Source of the DNA: Siphonodentalium dalli
Taxonomy: Eukaryota; Mollusca; Scaphopoda; Gadilida; Siphonodentaliidae
Assembly (NCBI GenBank): GCA_032622095.1
Contig: CP136065.1
Coordinates: 95,181,343 to 95,245,342 of the forward strand
Direction of reading: 5' to 3'
Length of the DNA stretch: 64,000 nt
Both the position numbers and the translations under genes were made by a program. Positions 36,501-51,500 of this stretch are shown piece by piece. The number at the start of each line of letters is the position of its first letter. Position 1 is the first letter of the stretch. Below the pieces are notes generated by a model. The model saw only the letters and a list, made by a program, of their open reading frames with translations, had not been told where the DNA came from and did no database searches.

Positions 36501-39500
36501 AGAACAATCAGATATAGTGGCGAGACTATCCCCAGAACCCCTATAACATAGAACAATCAGATCTAGTGGTGAGACTGTCCCCAGAACTCCGATAGCACAG
36601 AACAACCAGATCTAGAAAGTGAGACTGTCTCCAGGTCCCCGATAGCACAGAACAATCAGATCTAGTGGCGAGACTGTCCCCAGAACCCCGATAACATAGA
36701 ACAATCAGATCTAGTGGTGAGACTGTCTCCAGAACCCCGATAGCATAGAACAATCAGATCTAGCAGTGAGACTCTCCCCAGAACCCCGATAGCAGGGAAC
36801 AACCAGAGCTAGTGGCGAGACTGTCACCAGAACCCCGATAGCATAGAACAATCAGATCTAGTGGCGAGACTGTCCCCAGAACCCCGATAACATAGAACAA
36901 TCAGATCTAGTGGTGAGACTGTCCCCATAACCCCGATAGCACAGAACAACCATATCTAGTGGTGAGACTGTCTCCATGTCCCCGATAGCATAGAACAATC
37001 AGATCTAGTGGTGAGACTCTCCTCAGAACCCAGATAACATAGAACAATCAGATCTAGTGGTGAGACTGTCTCCAGAACACCGATAGCATAGAACAATCAG
37101 ATCTAGCAGTGAGACTGTCTCCAGAACCCAGATAGCACAGAACAACCAGATCTAGAAAGTGAGACTGTCTCCAGGTCTCCGATAGCACAGAACAATCAGA
37201 TCTAGCAGTGAGACTGTCCCAAGAACCCCGATAGCATAGAACAATCAGAACTAGTGGTGAGACTGTCCCCAGAACTCCGATAGCACAGAACAACCAGATC
37301 TAGAAAGTGAGACTGTCTCCAGGTCCCCGATAGCATAAAACAATCAGATATAGCAGTGAGACTGTCCCCAGAACCCCGATAGCATAGAACAATCAGATCT
37401 AGCAGTGAGACTGTCCCCAGAACCCAGATAGCATAGAACAATCAGAGCTAGTGGCGAGACTGTCACCAGAACCCCGATAGCATAGAACAATCAGATCTAG
37501 TGGTGAGACTGTCCCCAGAACCCCGATAGCATAGAACAATCATATCTAGTGGTGAGACTGTACCCAGAACCCAGATAGCACAGAACAACCAGATATAGAT
37601 GTGAGACTGTTTCCATGTCTCCGATAGCATAGAACAATCAGATCTAGTGGCGAGACTGTCCCCAGAACCCCGATAACATAGAACAATCAGATATAGTGGT
37701 GAGACTGTCCCCATAACCCCGATAGCACAGAACAATCAGATCTAGTGGTGAGACTCTCCACAGAACGCCGATAACATAGAACAATCAGATCTAGTGGCGA
37801 GACTATCCCCAGAACTCCGATAGCATAGAAAAATCAGATCTAGCAGTGAGACTGTCCCCAGAACCCCCGATAGCATAGAACAGTCAGATCTAGTGGTGAG
37901 ACTGTCCCCAGAACTCCGATAGCACAGAACAACCAGATCTAGAAAGTGAGACTGTCTCCAGGTCCCCGATAGCATAGAACAATCAGATCTAGTGGCGAGA
38001 CTGTCCCCATAACCCCGATAGCACAGAACAATCAGATCTAGTGGTGAGACTGTCTCCAGAATCCCGATAGCATAGAACAATCAGATATAGCAGTGAGACT
38101 CTCCCCAGAACCCCGATAGCACAGAACAACCAGAACTAGTGGCGAGACTCTCACCAGAACCCCGATAGCACAGAACAATCAGATCTAGTGGTGAGACTGT
38201 CTCCAGAACCCCGATAGCATAGAACAATCATATCTAGCAGTGAGACTGTCCCCAGAATCCCGATAGCACAGAACAATCAGATCTAGTGGCGAGACTGTCC
38301 CCAGAACCCAGATAGCACACAACAACCAGATATAGATGTGAGACTGTTTCCATGTCCCCGATAGCATAGAACAATCCGATCTAGTGGCGAGACTGTCCCC
38401 AGAACCCCGATAACATAGAACAATCAGATCTAGTGGTGAGACTGTCTCCAGAACACCGATAGCATAGAACAATCAGATCTAGCAATGAGACTGTCTCCAG
38501 AACCCCGATAACATAGAACAATAAGAAATTGATGTGAGACTGAAACCCAGAACCCCGATGAGGCTAAGATGTTGAAGCTGGTAAAATGGACAGTGTGAAG
38601 TATCTAACAATGTCAGTTCTAGTTCTCAATGGCAATGCTTGAAAGAGCTTCAAACAACAACGGTGAATTTTCTCGGGATCAGATATGTTTGATTGAGACA
38701 TACATGTACCGCAAACGAACTATATCCCGTATAAACCTTTTGGCACCGTTTGGTGTGATACAACCAGCATAATACATGCATTTAGCGTGGCGTTACTTAA
38801 ATGCCCATTTAATTTTCAAGTCACCGATTATTTTTATAATGCCTTGATATACGGTTTTAATAACAATCTATGACATAAAATATGAATAAAATACTATAAT
38901 CCATCACCATTTGGAATGTCTGTGTCTCATAAGGTGCCCATAGAGTAATAAAAAAAATAGCTTAAATCATAGAAACATTTCCCCCATCTCGCTCCTAGAA
39001 TGCAACATAAACTAAGATATAGAGTTGTCCCCCGTCCATAGAACATAATAGAACAATCCAGATGAAACTATAGCACCAAAACACGTCGTTACCTCAACAA
39101 AAACATCTTCACAGTTTATTACACCGGATAAGTTGATAATACAATGTTTTGGAACTTCCTCTTTCAAAAGGTATATCATATGGCATATATTTTATATAAT
39201 GTGATCTGGGGGTTCGAAAACTAAGTGGGCCTTTAAAAAGATATATTGATCGGATTACTGTAAAATGATACGTTTTTCGCGTAGATGAGATAAGTCGAGT
39301 AGGGTTGTATATTCATACTGACCATGAAGCCCACACCAATAGCAGCACCAGCCACGTTACCAAGGAGAATCATCGTACCCATAACACCCGAATTGAAACC
39401 TGCAATGTGTGAGTATTTGTGCTATTATAATAATAATAGATAATATTTATACATCTCCTTATCGCAGAAGGCTCAAGTCGCTTGCATTCCTCCTAATACT

Positions 39501-42500
39501 CTGCACTCTCTCAGACGCCACATCCATGTACAATGTATAAACACATACAATACACACAACAAACAGCTGAATGCTTGTACAATAACGGCAACATTCACCG
39601 TAAAGTATTTAGAAGAGTTCAGTCTGTAAAACTCTCATAAGCAGTTTGCAACACTAGCGTCTTTGTTCAGGGAGTTCCATGTGGTCGGAGCATAACAATT
39701 AAAAGGCTCTGTTGTCTTACCTTTTCAGTTCCTTCGAATGAATTGGATAGTTGGTGCAAGTGTCTTTGATCTGTGGTTTATAAGCGTTGTACTTTTGGAA
39801 TAGATTCCAAATATGATACCCAATTTGCCCAACAACACAGCTTACCTTCTGTCACACCTACCATTCGATTCGTCGCCCTTCTGGTCGACAATGCCGTTAT
39901 CTGGCATGCAAGGCCGTATATCTGGCTAAAGCGTTGTTGTTTTTTTATAAAATAAAAAAGGAGAATGGACAGGTAGGAATACTTACTAAGTCAGGCTTCA
40001 TTTTGGCTTAATAAGACGAGTGGGTGACATGGGTGACGATCATCCTTGGAGATAAATGTCTCCAAACACAATTTCATTCTTAAGCAACCACACACCTCGT
40101 TTTAATTACTGAACACTATCCGATTTCTGAGGATGCTGTGTAGCAAATTTGTAAAAAATAGCCACATATAAGCGGCGTTGACATTTTTTGCTGCACAGTT
40201 TTTGTTTATTATTGATATATATAATGATGTTTGTCAGGTCATGTCAAGTTAGTGGTACTGTATTTTTAAGGCATCCATCTTCCAGACGTGACATAAGTCA
40301 CTGGCATATGATAAATTGGGATTCCAAGCAGGGATGTGGCTAGAGGGTCTCCGCTGGGGGGGGGGGTGTCCACCTTGGGATTTTCCAACTGCACCCCCCC
40401 CCCCCCTTGAGTCGGAATCACACCAACACAACTTTTTGCATAATTCCATTTGCACCCTCCCGTGAGTCGGAATCGCACCAACACAACTTTTTGCATAATT
40501 CCATTTGCACCCCCCCCCCCCTTTGTACCTCATGCTCAGGCCTAATTTCCTATATATTCATAAGCCATGCTTCTATTTTCCCAGTATGAGAACATTAAGA
40601 TATTTTAACCTGAAAATTGCCCCCAAAAAAAACCAACTAGTGATCTAATTCGAGACAAATGCACACAGCTACCGACAACAGACCAGGAAACACCGGGCCG
40701 ACCGTGGTTGTTTGGCCCGGTGTGAGAAAATTTTGAAAACTATATTACAAGAAAATCGCAAATCCTAGCATCTAGACTGGCCTCAACTGAAGCTTTCCTA
40801 GTGTTGGAAATTTCAAACCTCATGCTCCCCCTCAGGTTGGAAAATTCTTCAACTGATGACCATTTATGTCTACAAGTTTGACCAAATGTAGTAAAATATT
40901 GTTTTGCTAAACTAATTAGCAGTTTTGTATTGGCCATGTGGATGGGGCAATGACACACCGAGCCGACCATGGTTCGGCCCGGTGTGCGAAAATTTTGAAA
41001 TCTGAACAAGAAAATCGCAAAATCCTAACATCTAGACTAGCCTCAAGCCTTCCTACTGATGGAAATTTCAAACCCTACACCCCCACTTAGGTTGGAAAAT
41101 TTCCAACTGATGACAATTCCAATGACAATGTTGACCAATTGTATGACAATATTGTTTTCTTAAATTAACTAGAAGTTTTTGACTGGCCACGGGGGAGGGA
41201 CCAGGACACACGCTTTCCAAGTGTTGGAAATTTCCAACCTGTCACCCCCCTAAGGTTGGAAAATTTCCAACTGATGTCCATTTCTGTCAAAAAAATTGAC
41301 CAAAAATAGGAACATATGCAAGTATTGGTCGAAAAACAATAAATTCCCCCAATAAATTGTTTTATAATCAAACTACAAGAACATTTTCAACCTATTGTTG
41401 GTGTGAAATTTCGTTGAGGCAGGTATGAAATTTCCAACTATTGAAAATATAGCTCTCTGCTGTGGGGGGGGGGGTGAGACCCCCCCCCCAACCCCCCCCC
41501 CCCCTCTAGCCACATCCCTGATTACAAGTGCGCAGTGGACGTGAGAAACTCACAACGACTCGCTTTGTGATGCCTATTTTCTATCTTAAAAGGTATTTCT
41601 TCTGTCTGGGATAAAATGTGGGGTGAATGTCATAACCACCGTACATGATAAATGCATTATTCGGCATGCATCCCTGTTTATTCTCGTTGCATGTATACTA
41701 TATAAACATATAGGACCCTCTATAGGGTATGCGACCTTGCTTTTCATGCAGAGAGCGGTCTTGTCGGCAAGAGGGGCGGCACATCGAATGGTATACGTGT
41801 GTCTATGTTACAAATAATGACAAACGTCCAACACGCATGCCATTTCACGGTAAAGCAGGGAAAATTAACAGTGAAGGTTCCATTGAGACACGCACGTTTA
41901 CTATCGTAAGATACATGTTTGAAGTAGTTCTTAAAACGTAGTTGCCGATTGCTTAGTAATCAGCGTGCTTGGTCATATTCACATAACTCGTGGCCAGCCC
42001 CTGACCACAAATGTTGGTAAAATTATTCAACAGTTTGAATTTTCATATCTGTGCAAGACACACTACCAGTGGGAAATTTCAGATGCAGCCTAAAATAGGT
42101 TGAAATTCATCTCTCATAGTTAGAAATTTCCAACTGAAAGATCAAGCTTTACAACTATTAGAATGTTCCAATCTGACCCCCTAAGTTTGGAAATTTTCAA
42201 ACTAATTACCATTTTAGTCCAAATATTTGAATGAAAGTAGGTTTAATATTTTACGTTTAGTCTGAAACCAAACCATTTCACACTAAATACTGGTTGAATA
42301 TCAATCAGCACGATTTCAAACATGTTTTGGTCTAAAATTTCCAACCAATGTTGTGCCAGGCATGCAATATTTCTAGATATAGGAAACTTTGACCTGAGTT
42401 TGGGCTGAGGCACCCACTTTTCGTTACGTCCATGTTTGTAAGATCATTATACGAACCTCTTTGGTCTGGGTGGGACTTGTCCGCTATCAGTGCAGTGTAT

Positions 42501-45500
42501 GGTACAGTGATGGCAGCGAACGATGTTGTCACCAGTAGGTAGAACACGTAATAGAGACCTGAAAAAATGGGCACATGCACATGATTTTCCCTGTTATCGC
42601 TGGCAATGGACCTTCCCATAGCTGTCAATCAAATCATTATTAGCAGATATATACTACCAATCAGCGACTGGGTCGATTGCTTTATGCGTTGAAACTTCTT
42701 GTTCGCCCCAACATGTTTACATCCGCGCATACTTTCAAATTAACAATATACAAACAACGTTTTATTTGTCAATTCATAATGTAATGATTTTCTATTTGTG
42801 CAACGATGTTGGAAATTCATCACAGATTATAAAACTGTTTTATTTTTTTTTCATTTTGTATGACACATAATAATATATGTCATATTGTTTCACAATTAAA
42901 GTCCAAAATAATGTATGTTTTCGTTTGTTTTATAGTATAACGGCGGGTGCGTGCTGTTCGAGTAATTAATTAATTTACACATACGCCTTGTCCCATATAC
43001 AACAACTCGTGCAAAGATAGAATCGCAATGAATGCAACACAATGTGAAAAGGTGCATATGAAAACAACCACACAAAAAACAAGCAATGAAATTAAGCCTC
43101 TACTTGGCGTAACACCTGTTAATATTGTTGACACCACAAAGCACCTATGTGTAGAACGTAACCCATTGAAGACATCATATATCCCAAAACGAATCACAAT
43201 GGATCGTCGAACTGTATATTCACTGATGGGAACTGGCTTACACGGCATAAATGGAATACGCCGCACATTGCTTATCAGATGTGGAGTACATTCAAGGCAC
43301 CATATATCTCAACACCATGACTGTTTACATCAATATGGCCAAAAACACAAAACTCTGCAAAACGACAACTCGTTATGAAACATAACAATAACTACAGCTG
43401 GTTCGTACATGTCAGAAGCATTCTGTCAAAATATACCCTTCCTGTTCCATTATACATGTATGTCATAAACACTATCCATAGCAAGGAAGATGCTAACAAA
43501 TGGAAGAAAATGTGCAAACAACAACAACAACATACACAATACTGCCATGAGATTATGAAGAATTTAACAATGAAACAACCGTATCAATGGTTAAATTACA
43601 GGAACACTCAAGCAGCAAATGTCATCTGTATGGATGTGATCCAAACATGCCTTAGCAGCCACAAATAAGGCTTTCATAAAAACATGGCTGATGACAGATA
43701 CATATCTATTGCATGGTAATAGAAACAAATCAGGCCAAACCTGATCTCTGCGAAATGTCCGTTCTGTAAGTTAAAGGATGATGACAGAATACATTTCATT
43801 AAACAATAACTGATACTTAACGACAAAGCTACATAAAAAAAATTGAGAAATAGCCTACCAAAATACATTACTGACACCATTAATATTGAACAACCAGATA
43901 TATTAACTCAATTAACCATAGACCGCTTAAAAATGGAAAAATGGAAACTAACTGATCCAAATAAACGACAAGTCGAAAAGATTGCAAGAAAATACATGTA
44001 TATCGAGTAAATGCTCTGAAGGCACAGGCAGATATCCTTACACAGCAAAGCAAATAGGCAGACTAGAGATGTACCGGCATGACAATAGAATGTAAATAGT
44101 CTTACAAAAAAACACAATTTTATCAAACATTAAAACATATATATATTTTATATGTATCTATATAAATAAAAAAAAGTAGGATCTGTCTGTCTGTCCGTTC
44201 GGATTTTTCTCCCAGACCCCTAGACCGATTTCAACCAAATTTGGTGTGGTGACTCGGGGTACCATGGCAGAGGTTAGTTTATCAAAATTTTGATTAAATT
44301 TTTTTTATTAAATAGATAACAAAAACAAAAACAAAAAGCTCACTATGGGCCTATTTCTTTCTTTATATATGGGTATTCACTGTGGCCCGCGCCATCCAAC
44401 ATAATAACTGGTATAAGTACACTATGGGCTTATATCAGAACCAAATAAGTCCAATATGAACCAAAGTCAATATTTAGGTCCAATATGAACATATTTTCCC
44501 GAGGATATATTGAAGTAGCATAATATGATCAATATATAAATAAAATAGTATGATCTGTCTGTCATGTGCCCCACAGGCTACAGCCCCCCCCAACGCTGAA
44601 TAAAGACTCACAAAGGGAGCCTGTTTCAGCTGGTATTATATATATCCCATGCTCATCTTAAAAAACTTTGTTTTATCATAACACAAACAAATGATGTTTT
44701 AGCAGCTGTCTCCGCAGTTCTTATCAATTCATATCTTCTATCAATTTGATAGTTTTATTCAACTAATGTTTTACTCAACAATTTTTGTACTACTATTGTT
44801 TTATATACCCAATATACTGGGGTGCTCCTCACTTAAAGGAGGGAAATCCACAACAAGCAACCATGGCAACCGTAAGCTCCTCCCACTAGTGAATATGTGT
44901 GGAAATCTCTATTAGTCCCGCCCTTGAATTTGTTCTAATAAATGCACTAGATTATATCATATCATATCTCATTCTTTTTATTTGTAATTATGCTTCTATA
45001 CATTATTGTAAACTACTTCCCCCTACACAGCGCTTTAATTGACAATAAACCATATAGTAACATATACTATGGTTTATAAATGTGTTAGAATAAGAGCCTT
45101 TGTTTTTGGCTCAGAAATGTATAGGGCATTACACGTACATATCCCAGCAAACACTGTCTCTTTCCCATGTACGTTGATATACATTGGTCTTATCTTGATC
45201 GTGTAGTGTTGCCTGTATCACCTTCTCGACGCAATTTCGAATACTCGAGTCCATACTCAGATTGGGGTGCGTGGTGCCATATGCTGACTGATTAAAATAA
45301 TATATAATATATCAGTCGGTCCATCGGCAGTTTGATGTCTGCATTAAATTTGCTAACGCGACTGCTAAGTTCAAATCGGAATTACACTGTAAATAATGAC
45401 CGTATATTTTACGACACCAACAGCTATATAAATGAAATGTGAAATGCAAAATGAAACACTGTTATAATCATTGATGAATTACAACATTATTGCACAAATC

Positions 45501-48500
45501 TAAATTTATGTACACTATGATTTGACAAATAAAACAGCTGTTTGACAAACGTAACTTTAATTCAGTCGCTGATTGATAGCATACATGTATCTGCTAATAA
45601 TTATTTCATTGAAAATTTATATACTAATAGTCGTAATAATTGAAGGAATGTTGTACATTTATCTTAAATCCGGGTTACCTTGGTTATGCGAGAATGGTGC
45701 AAATATTATATGTTTTGTATAATAATGGTTGTCTCCATGTGCGGGTGAATAACATATCTCTATATATTGACATGTGTAGTGTGGACGTCTTTCGATGACG
45801 CCCATATTTTGATATTGTTGGCGACGAATTATATAAAGTCACTTCACCTGAGTTACCATCTATAGTCGTCAGTTGCTTTCGGCGGGTCGGTGGTTTTGTA
45901 GTACAGTAAAGAGATTTCCCGGCGAAATTAACCCTCAATGCGGTTTCCTTTACTCGTAAAACAGGCAATGTCGTGATATAGCCTAGGTACTGAAATGACG
46001 CGATAAACCAAATTGAACCAAACGAAACTAACCTAAGTTACCAATGCTGGCTGACCCTCCTTCATCTTTCGCACCCGACTCAAATCTCTTCTCTGGAACC
46101 AATACTCCAGGGGCCGGCAGCGATGGCATCTCCGCCTTCTTTGTTCCGTTACTGTACGGCGAACAACGAATGGCTGCCAGATCTCTCTCGCACTGCAGCA
46201 AATAAAATACATTGTATAATTCGATAGATGTATCTCTATCAGAGTGTACGATAATGGCTGATGTCACACGTTCCATGATAGCCATGACATAGTATACGTA
46301 CATGTAAGAGCGGTGGGTTACTATGCACAATGAGTCTGCCAAGCTCTACCAGCGTCGCTATCTATCCTCTCAATGATTTATCTGCCTGAACACATTGGTT
46401 TAAACACATGTTAATAGCAACTCGATAATTGGGTTGGGGCACAAGTTATTTCTAACTTATCAACGCCCCTCTCCTCTCCAACAAACAAATGATATACAAA
46501 ATAAACGTAGAGTGTGATGAAGCTACATAAACATAATGGACACACTGAATAAAACAAATGGAAATAGCTGGATGTTCATGTATACTTAAGGGTACAATAT
46601 GGCTGTGAGGTTTGATTTGGATATTTAATTGTACGTGCTGTAAGTAACTGTGGCTTTAGCAGGGGTGCGTCAATTTGATTGAGGATGAACACTTTGATCC
46701 GTCATTTCTCGCGGGTGGTTGATCCATATTCAACACGCAGTGCTATATTTCTCATGCGCACATACAAGTTATAATGAAAAATTCCTTTCTGTCAAAAGCA
46801 TGGTTGTTAAAATTCTTACCAAATAACTCGATCAATTGTATCTTATTGCTATGTCGCATTTACATTTGTTGGGGAATGTCACGATCTACTAAAATTCCAA
46901 TATATCCTCGTGCAAATAAGTTCGTAGTCGACTTGTAATGTTAAAATAAGTTCATAGTCGACTTGTAATGTTAAAATAGGTTCATATTGTATTATTGGAT
47001 TCTGGAATAAGCCGATGGTGGACTTATATCCGTTATGTGAAAACACATTTTAAAGAGCGTACATCTGGTTATTCGTGAATTGGTTTATTCGTGTTATTGT
47101 CCGCCCACAATGAACTTATAATAAGATATTATAAGTCGATATTCAATAATGGCACTAATTTCGACTAAAACACTCTCATTTTCAGTTCGTTATGGACTCA
47201 AAATGAGGCGATTCTGCGCCGATTAAGAACATATAACAAAACATATTCTAAGCGGAGAACGTGCTTATTTTCAATAACATGCTGAAAATGCAGAGCGATC
47301 ACGTAACTCTACCGTAAAGGAGAATATACTATATCGATTCGTGGTAAATATAGATAAACCTCCCGAGACTTAACAGGTTAATGCGTCCATGTATGTACAT
47401 GTATACTCATGGGCGATTTTCGATATGTGGCATGGTAATTATGACGGCCAATTGTCACCAGACTTGAATCATAATAAACTATAACAGCTTGTATTGCATC
47501 ACTACATTGGTACGTGTGACACCGGCTAATCGGGCAATTTTTGGCATGGATAGAAATATATATATATGTACATCTAAGAGTGTTGTGGCTACAGAGGGTC
47601 TCCGACGGCGGTTGTTCACCTTAGAATTTAGAATTGCACCACCTTGAACCAGATCCAAATTTATCAAGTTCGACATTTTCCAACTGCATCATGAAAGCCA
47701 TTACAGACCAAAAAGTTGGCCAAAAGTAGGAAAATAAGCAAATGTTTGTCTAAAACCAACAAATTTTACACCAAATTATGGTTGGAAAATAATTTTATCA
47801 GAACAGATACAATGACATACACATCAGCATCAGCATAAAGTTAGAAATATGTCAAACTTTGAAATGTAATATGAATGTGAATATATCGTATCATATTAAC
47901 CCTTTCTATAGTTAATGGATTCTCACATTCAGTTATACAAGTATATATTGGAATGATCTATTATTCATTTGGATGGATATTAAGGTGATAAAAGCAGACG
48001 ACAGATAAATAAAAGTGCAGAAGGAGCCCTTATATTGAGGGGAAATGTTTAGACATTAAGTTCAACAAACGACCTATATACATGTATAGGTCGATTGTTG
48101 AACTTACTACCTGAACATTTCCTGTGGGATAACTACTCGTCAATAATGCTTTAGAATACAAAGTGTTAATCAGTTTTATCGGATTTTGTCTGGTTTGTGT
48201 TTACTAGGATCAATTGTTCGGTATAGTGTATAATGTACGGCATAGCTGTACAAATGGGCCATGTTTAATGCATTTTCAATTTATCTCTCTAGTCAACTTC
48301 GAGGCCAAACTTCGAAACACAATTCACTATGAAAGACTGTGTGGCATATGCATGCACTCGGAATTAGCGAAACACATCTTATTTTACTGTAAACGTTCCA
48401 TTACTAACCTGGCCAGTCGTTTCGTTGCGCCTGGTTCCAAGTTCCCCATTGCTGCAAATTTACAATATAAAAATTACACGAGTACATGTATGTGATTCAT

Positions 48501-51500
48501 GAACATGCTTTATTGCATGATCCGACACTTTTTCTTGTCAATAAACCCACTCTATAATAACGATATACACAACGACCAGTGTATAACAAGAAATAACGCC
48601 AGGTGTACCCAAACTGTTTTGTTGCGTATACGCGTGACATTTGACTTCCAGTAATGGTCATATGTTTGCATTCTGTATACCACGAGAAGAAGAATCGGTG
48701 TTGGTGACTAATGTTGATATAGTTATTGCATTAAATACTTCAAAGAGTATTATTTATCTGAGGACGATACCGATAGGAATGATTGGGATTGCAAGTATTT
48801 TGAATTTTCTTACGCCTGGTAAGTAGAAAAGTAATCAACATCGTCATCAACAACGTTTAACCGAAACAAGTCATCCTACTTTTAATTCCGATACATATAG
48901 TTTACAAAATAATGTAAGTATATGAACAATTTAACATGAATAAATGTGAATCAGCTATCATCATAATGACACTTCACGTTATATACAAATATGTGTCAAT
49001 CATTGTTTTAAAGTCTTTCGGCGATTGTGTCTCTACAATAAAGTCTGGTATGTTATTCCAATTTATCTGCGAAAAGAAATATTTACCAATGTCATTTTTG
49101 GAATGACACAACTCTAGTTTCATGCTATGTCCACTTGTTGATTTATAGTATGCTTTACAAAAGAACTGTACCGTGTTTACATTGTACAAGTTGTCCATAT
49201 GTCTCGATGATGTCTCCTCTTAATGTGTTATAGATAACAGACATCAGGTTCAACTTTATTAACCACTCTCTTTATTAGAGTTTTCTCAGTTGGGGGACCA
49301 TTTATGTTCTGTGTTGTATTCTCTCCAAAGAAACAAACTGGTAATTGAGATGATTCCAGGCCGTATTACAATACTCAAATGTCGGCCGAACCATAATTAC
49401 ATATAATCACCTGAATGTACCATACTTGAGGTTGGTATATGTCATGTTTGTAATGCCGAGAATCATATACGCTTTGTTGCAGATGATCTTATATGTGGAT
49501 ATCGAACTTCAGTTTTGGGACTACATATACGCCTAAATCGTTTTCACATTAACCCTTTACCCAACAAACCGGCCAAAACCGGCCAAATAAAGCTTCAACA
49601 GCCTAAAATATCTTCGGTCTGTCTCAATAGAACCATACAAATATGGATATTGGAACCGGCTCCTTGACCACATTGTGATAGCTACAGTTATGCCCTGTGC
49701 CAATGCATTCTCTTATATATGCGAGTCGACCATAGGTCGCCTCGCATATATAAGAGAATGCATTGGCCTAAAACAAATCTTTTTTTAACACTTTTTACCA
49801 TTTTTTCTTACATTCTTTAACAATTTTATAATTTTTAATGTGTTAAGCCAATGCATTCTCTTATATATGCGAGGCGACCTATGGTCGACTCGCATATATA
49901 AGAGAATGCATTGGCACATGGCCGTTCTGTTGGGTAAAGGGTTAACTGGTCTGTATCGGCGGGTTCTTTGGCACATCGGTCATAACATATTGGTGTTGTT
50001 TCTGGTTCGTATGTCCGAAATGGATAACATGGATCTTGTTGGAATTAAATCTCAATTGCCATTCTAAAGACCATTTACAGACAGTGTCGATGTCTTGCTG
50101 AATAACATCGACTTATGGTTGCCGATAAGTTTAGTGTCGGAACAACTCTCACAAATTACTCTCAGGTATTCAGAAAGTTCATTTATTAATTTATATACAG
50201 AATGAAAAGGGTAGGCCCCAACACACATCGCTGGGGCACACCACTGGTTACCGAGGTCCCATCTGAGAATGAAGATTTTACACTAACTTTGTGCCCTTTA
50301 ATTTTTTTTAGTCAGCGGTCACACTGCAGAGGTGGCGAACAAAAACAATTAATTGTAGACGATGGGAAGAAAATCTAGAGCTGTCGTCTCTCTGAAACAG
50401 TTATGGTACTGCATCATTTTTATTATTAAAACGAAGCGAAATCAGTGCGTGAAGTTTGTAATAGTTTCATGCTAATGTAACGCATTATACCTTTTCCTGA
50501 CATTTTGTCTCCGATTCCAGAATTCCGATGAATAAAAATGGCACCGTTTTTTTACGGGATCCGTACTTGTCGACCTATATCGATACCGGAAAAATTCAAA
50601 AGCGAATATTATTAGATGTACTTTGAAGCGCAAACCTGCCATGTGGCTTTAATTCATGCTTCGAGAATGTACATGCAGGTATGGTAAATAAAGTATATGT
50701 TGTTGTACGTAATGGAGGAAACTATTAACTCCGTTGTCCATGTTGTGTTGAGCTATTTGCTATTTGTTCAGCGAAAAATTATTCTGTAATATGTTTTCCT
50801 CGACCTATTATGAATTTGAAACAGTCACACAGACTGTGACTGTACTGTATTTTGTACTTCAAAGTATCAAATTAAATTTAGTAATACCAGAGAGTGGCAG
50901 AATTGTGCTAAACAAATTTCCCATATAAACAAGACAATGAGACTAATATCGTGCCTAGTTTATTTCCAACAACATATGATTTACTTACCATACTACTTAT
51001 AATATGTGCTTTCTAAAATTAAAGCAGTTATAACCGTCATATATTTGAAAACATCATGATCCGTAAAATGAGGAACCAATGACCTGTAAATATACAGTCA
51101 GTTGGTTGTATAAAGTCAACCCAGAGTCCGTAATTTTGCGGAACAATGGGATGGCAGATTTTTTCCAGCCCTTTGTTCCGTAAATATACAGAAACCATTT
51201 TAACAGTGTATGTCTCAAATGGTGTTATATTCGAACTGCTGCCTGTTTTATAATCTACTATGCCTCCGCAACTCCATCCAAACTGATAATTATAAAATCT
51301 ATCTGTTGTATAACTATATATGGAATTTTATAGATCCAAACGTGAAACAAGTATGATTGTATACGACATAAGTGATACTCTTACATTACGTGTGGTAAGA
51401 ATCAATAACTTATCCTGCTTGGCCCTGTACCTGTATTGATGTCAATGAGTCTGTAGCAGATTATAGCTGGACAATGGAAAGCCATGCTTATATGCGTACA

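Noticed and set aside
34836-38472. Many - strand open frames of 64-112 codons with repeated LDLIVLCYRGSGDSLT-like text
   Set aside because: They are translations of the 49-bp satellite, which lacks stops in several frames. The unit is not a multiple of 3 and lies in an intron.
34985-38530. Regular repeats that might suggest a CRISPR array
   Set aside because: Contiguous 49-bp units with no unique spacers, in eukaryotic intron DNA.
42970-43266. 98-codon - strand frame
   Set aside because: Antisense shadow of the decayed LINE at 43028-44010.
46820-46848. Possible 29-bp micro-exon of the transporter
   Set aside because: Phases fit (2 in, 1 out) and the donor is good, but the acceptor lacks a pyrimidine tract and it would skip the well-supported E5. 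Kept only as an alternative.
50989-51012. Possible 24-bp micro-exon with strong splice sites (TTTAATTTTAG, GTAAGTAAAT)
   Set aside because: It is open only in phase 0, which conflicts with the main donor of E4, and it adds no recognisable transporter sequence.
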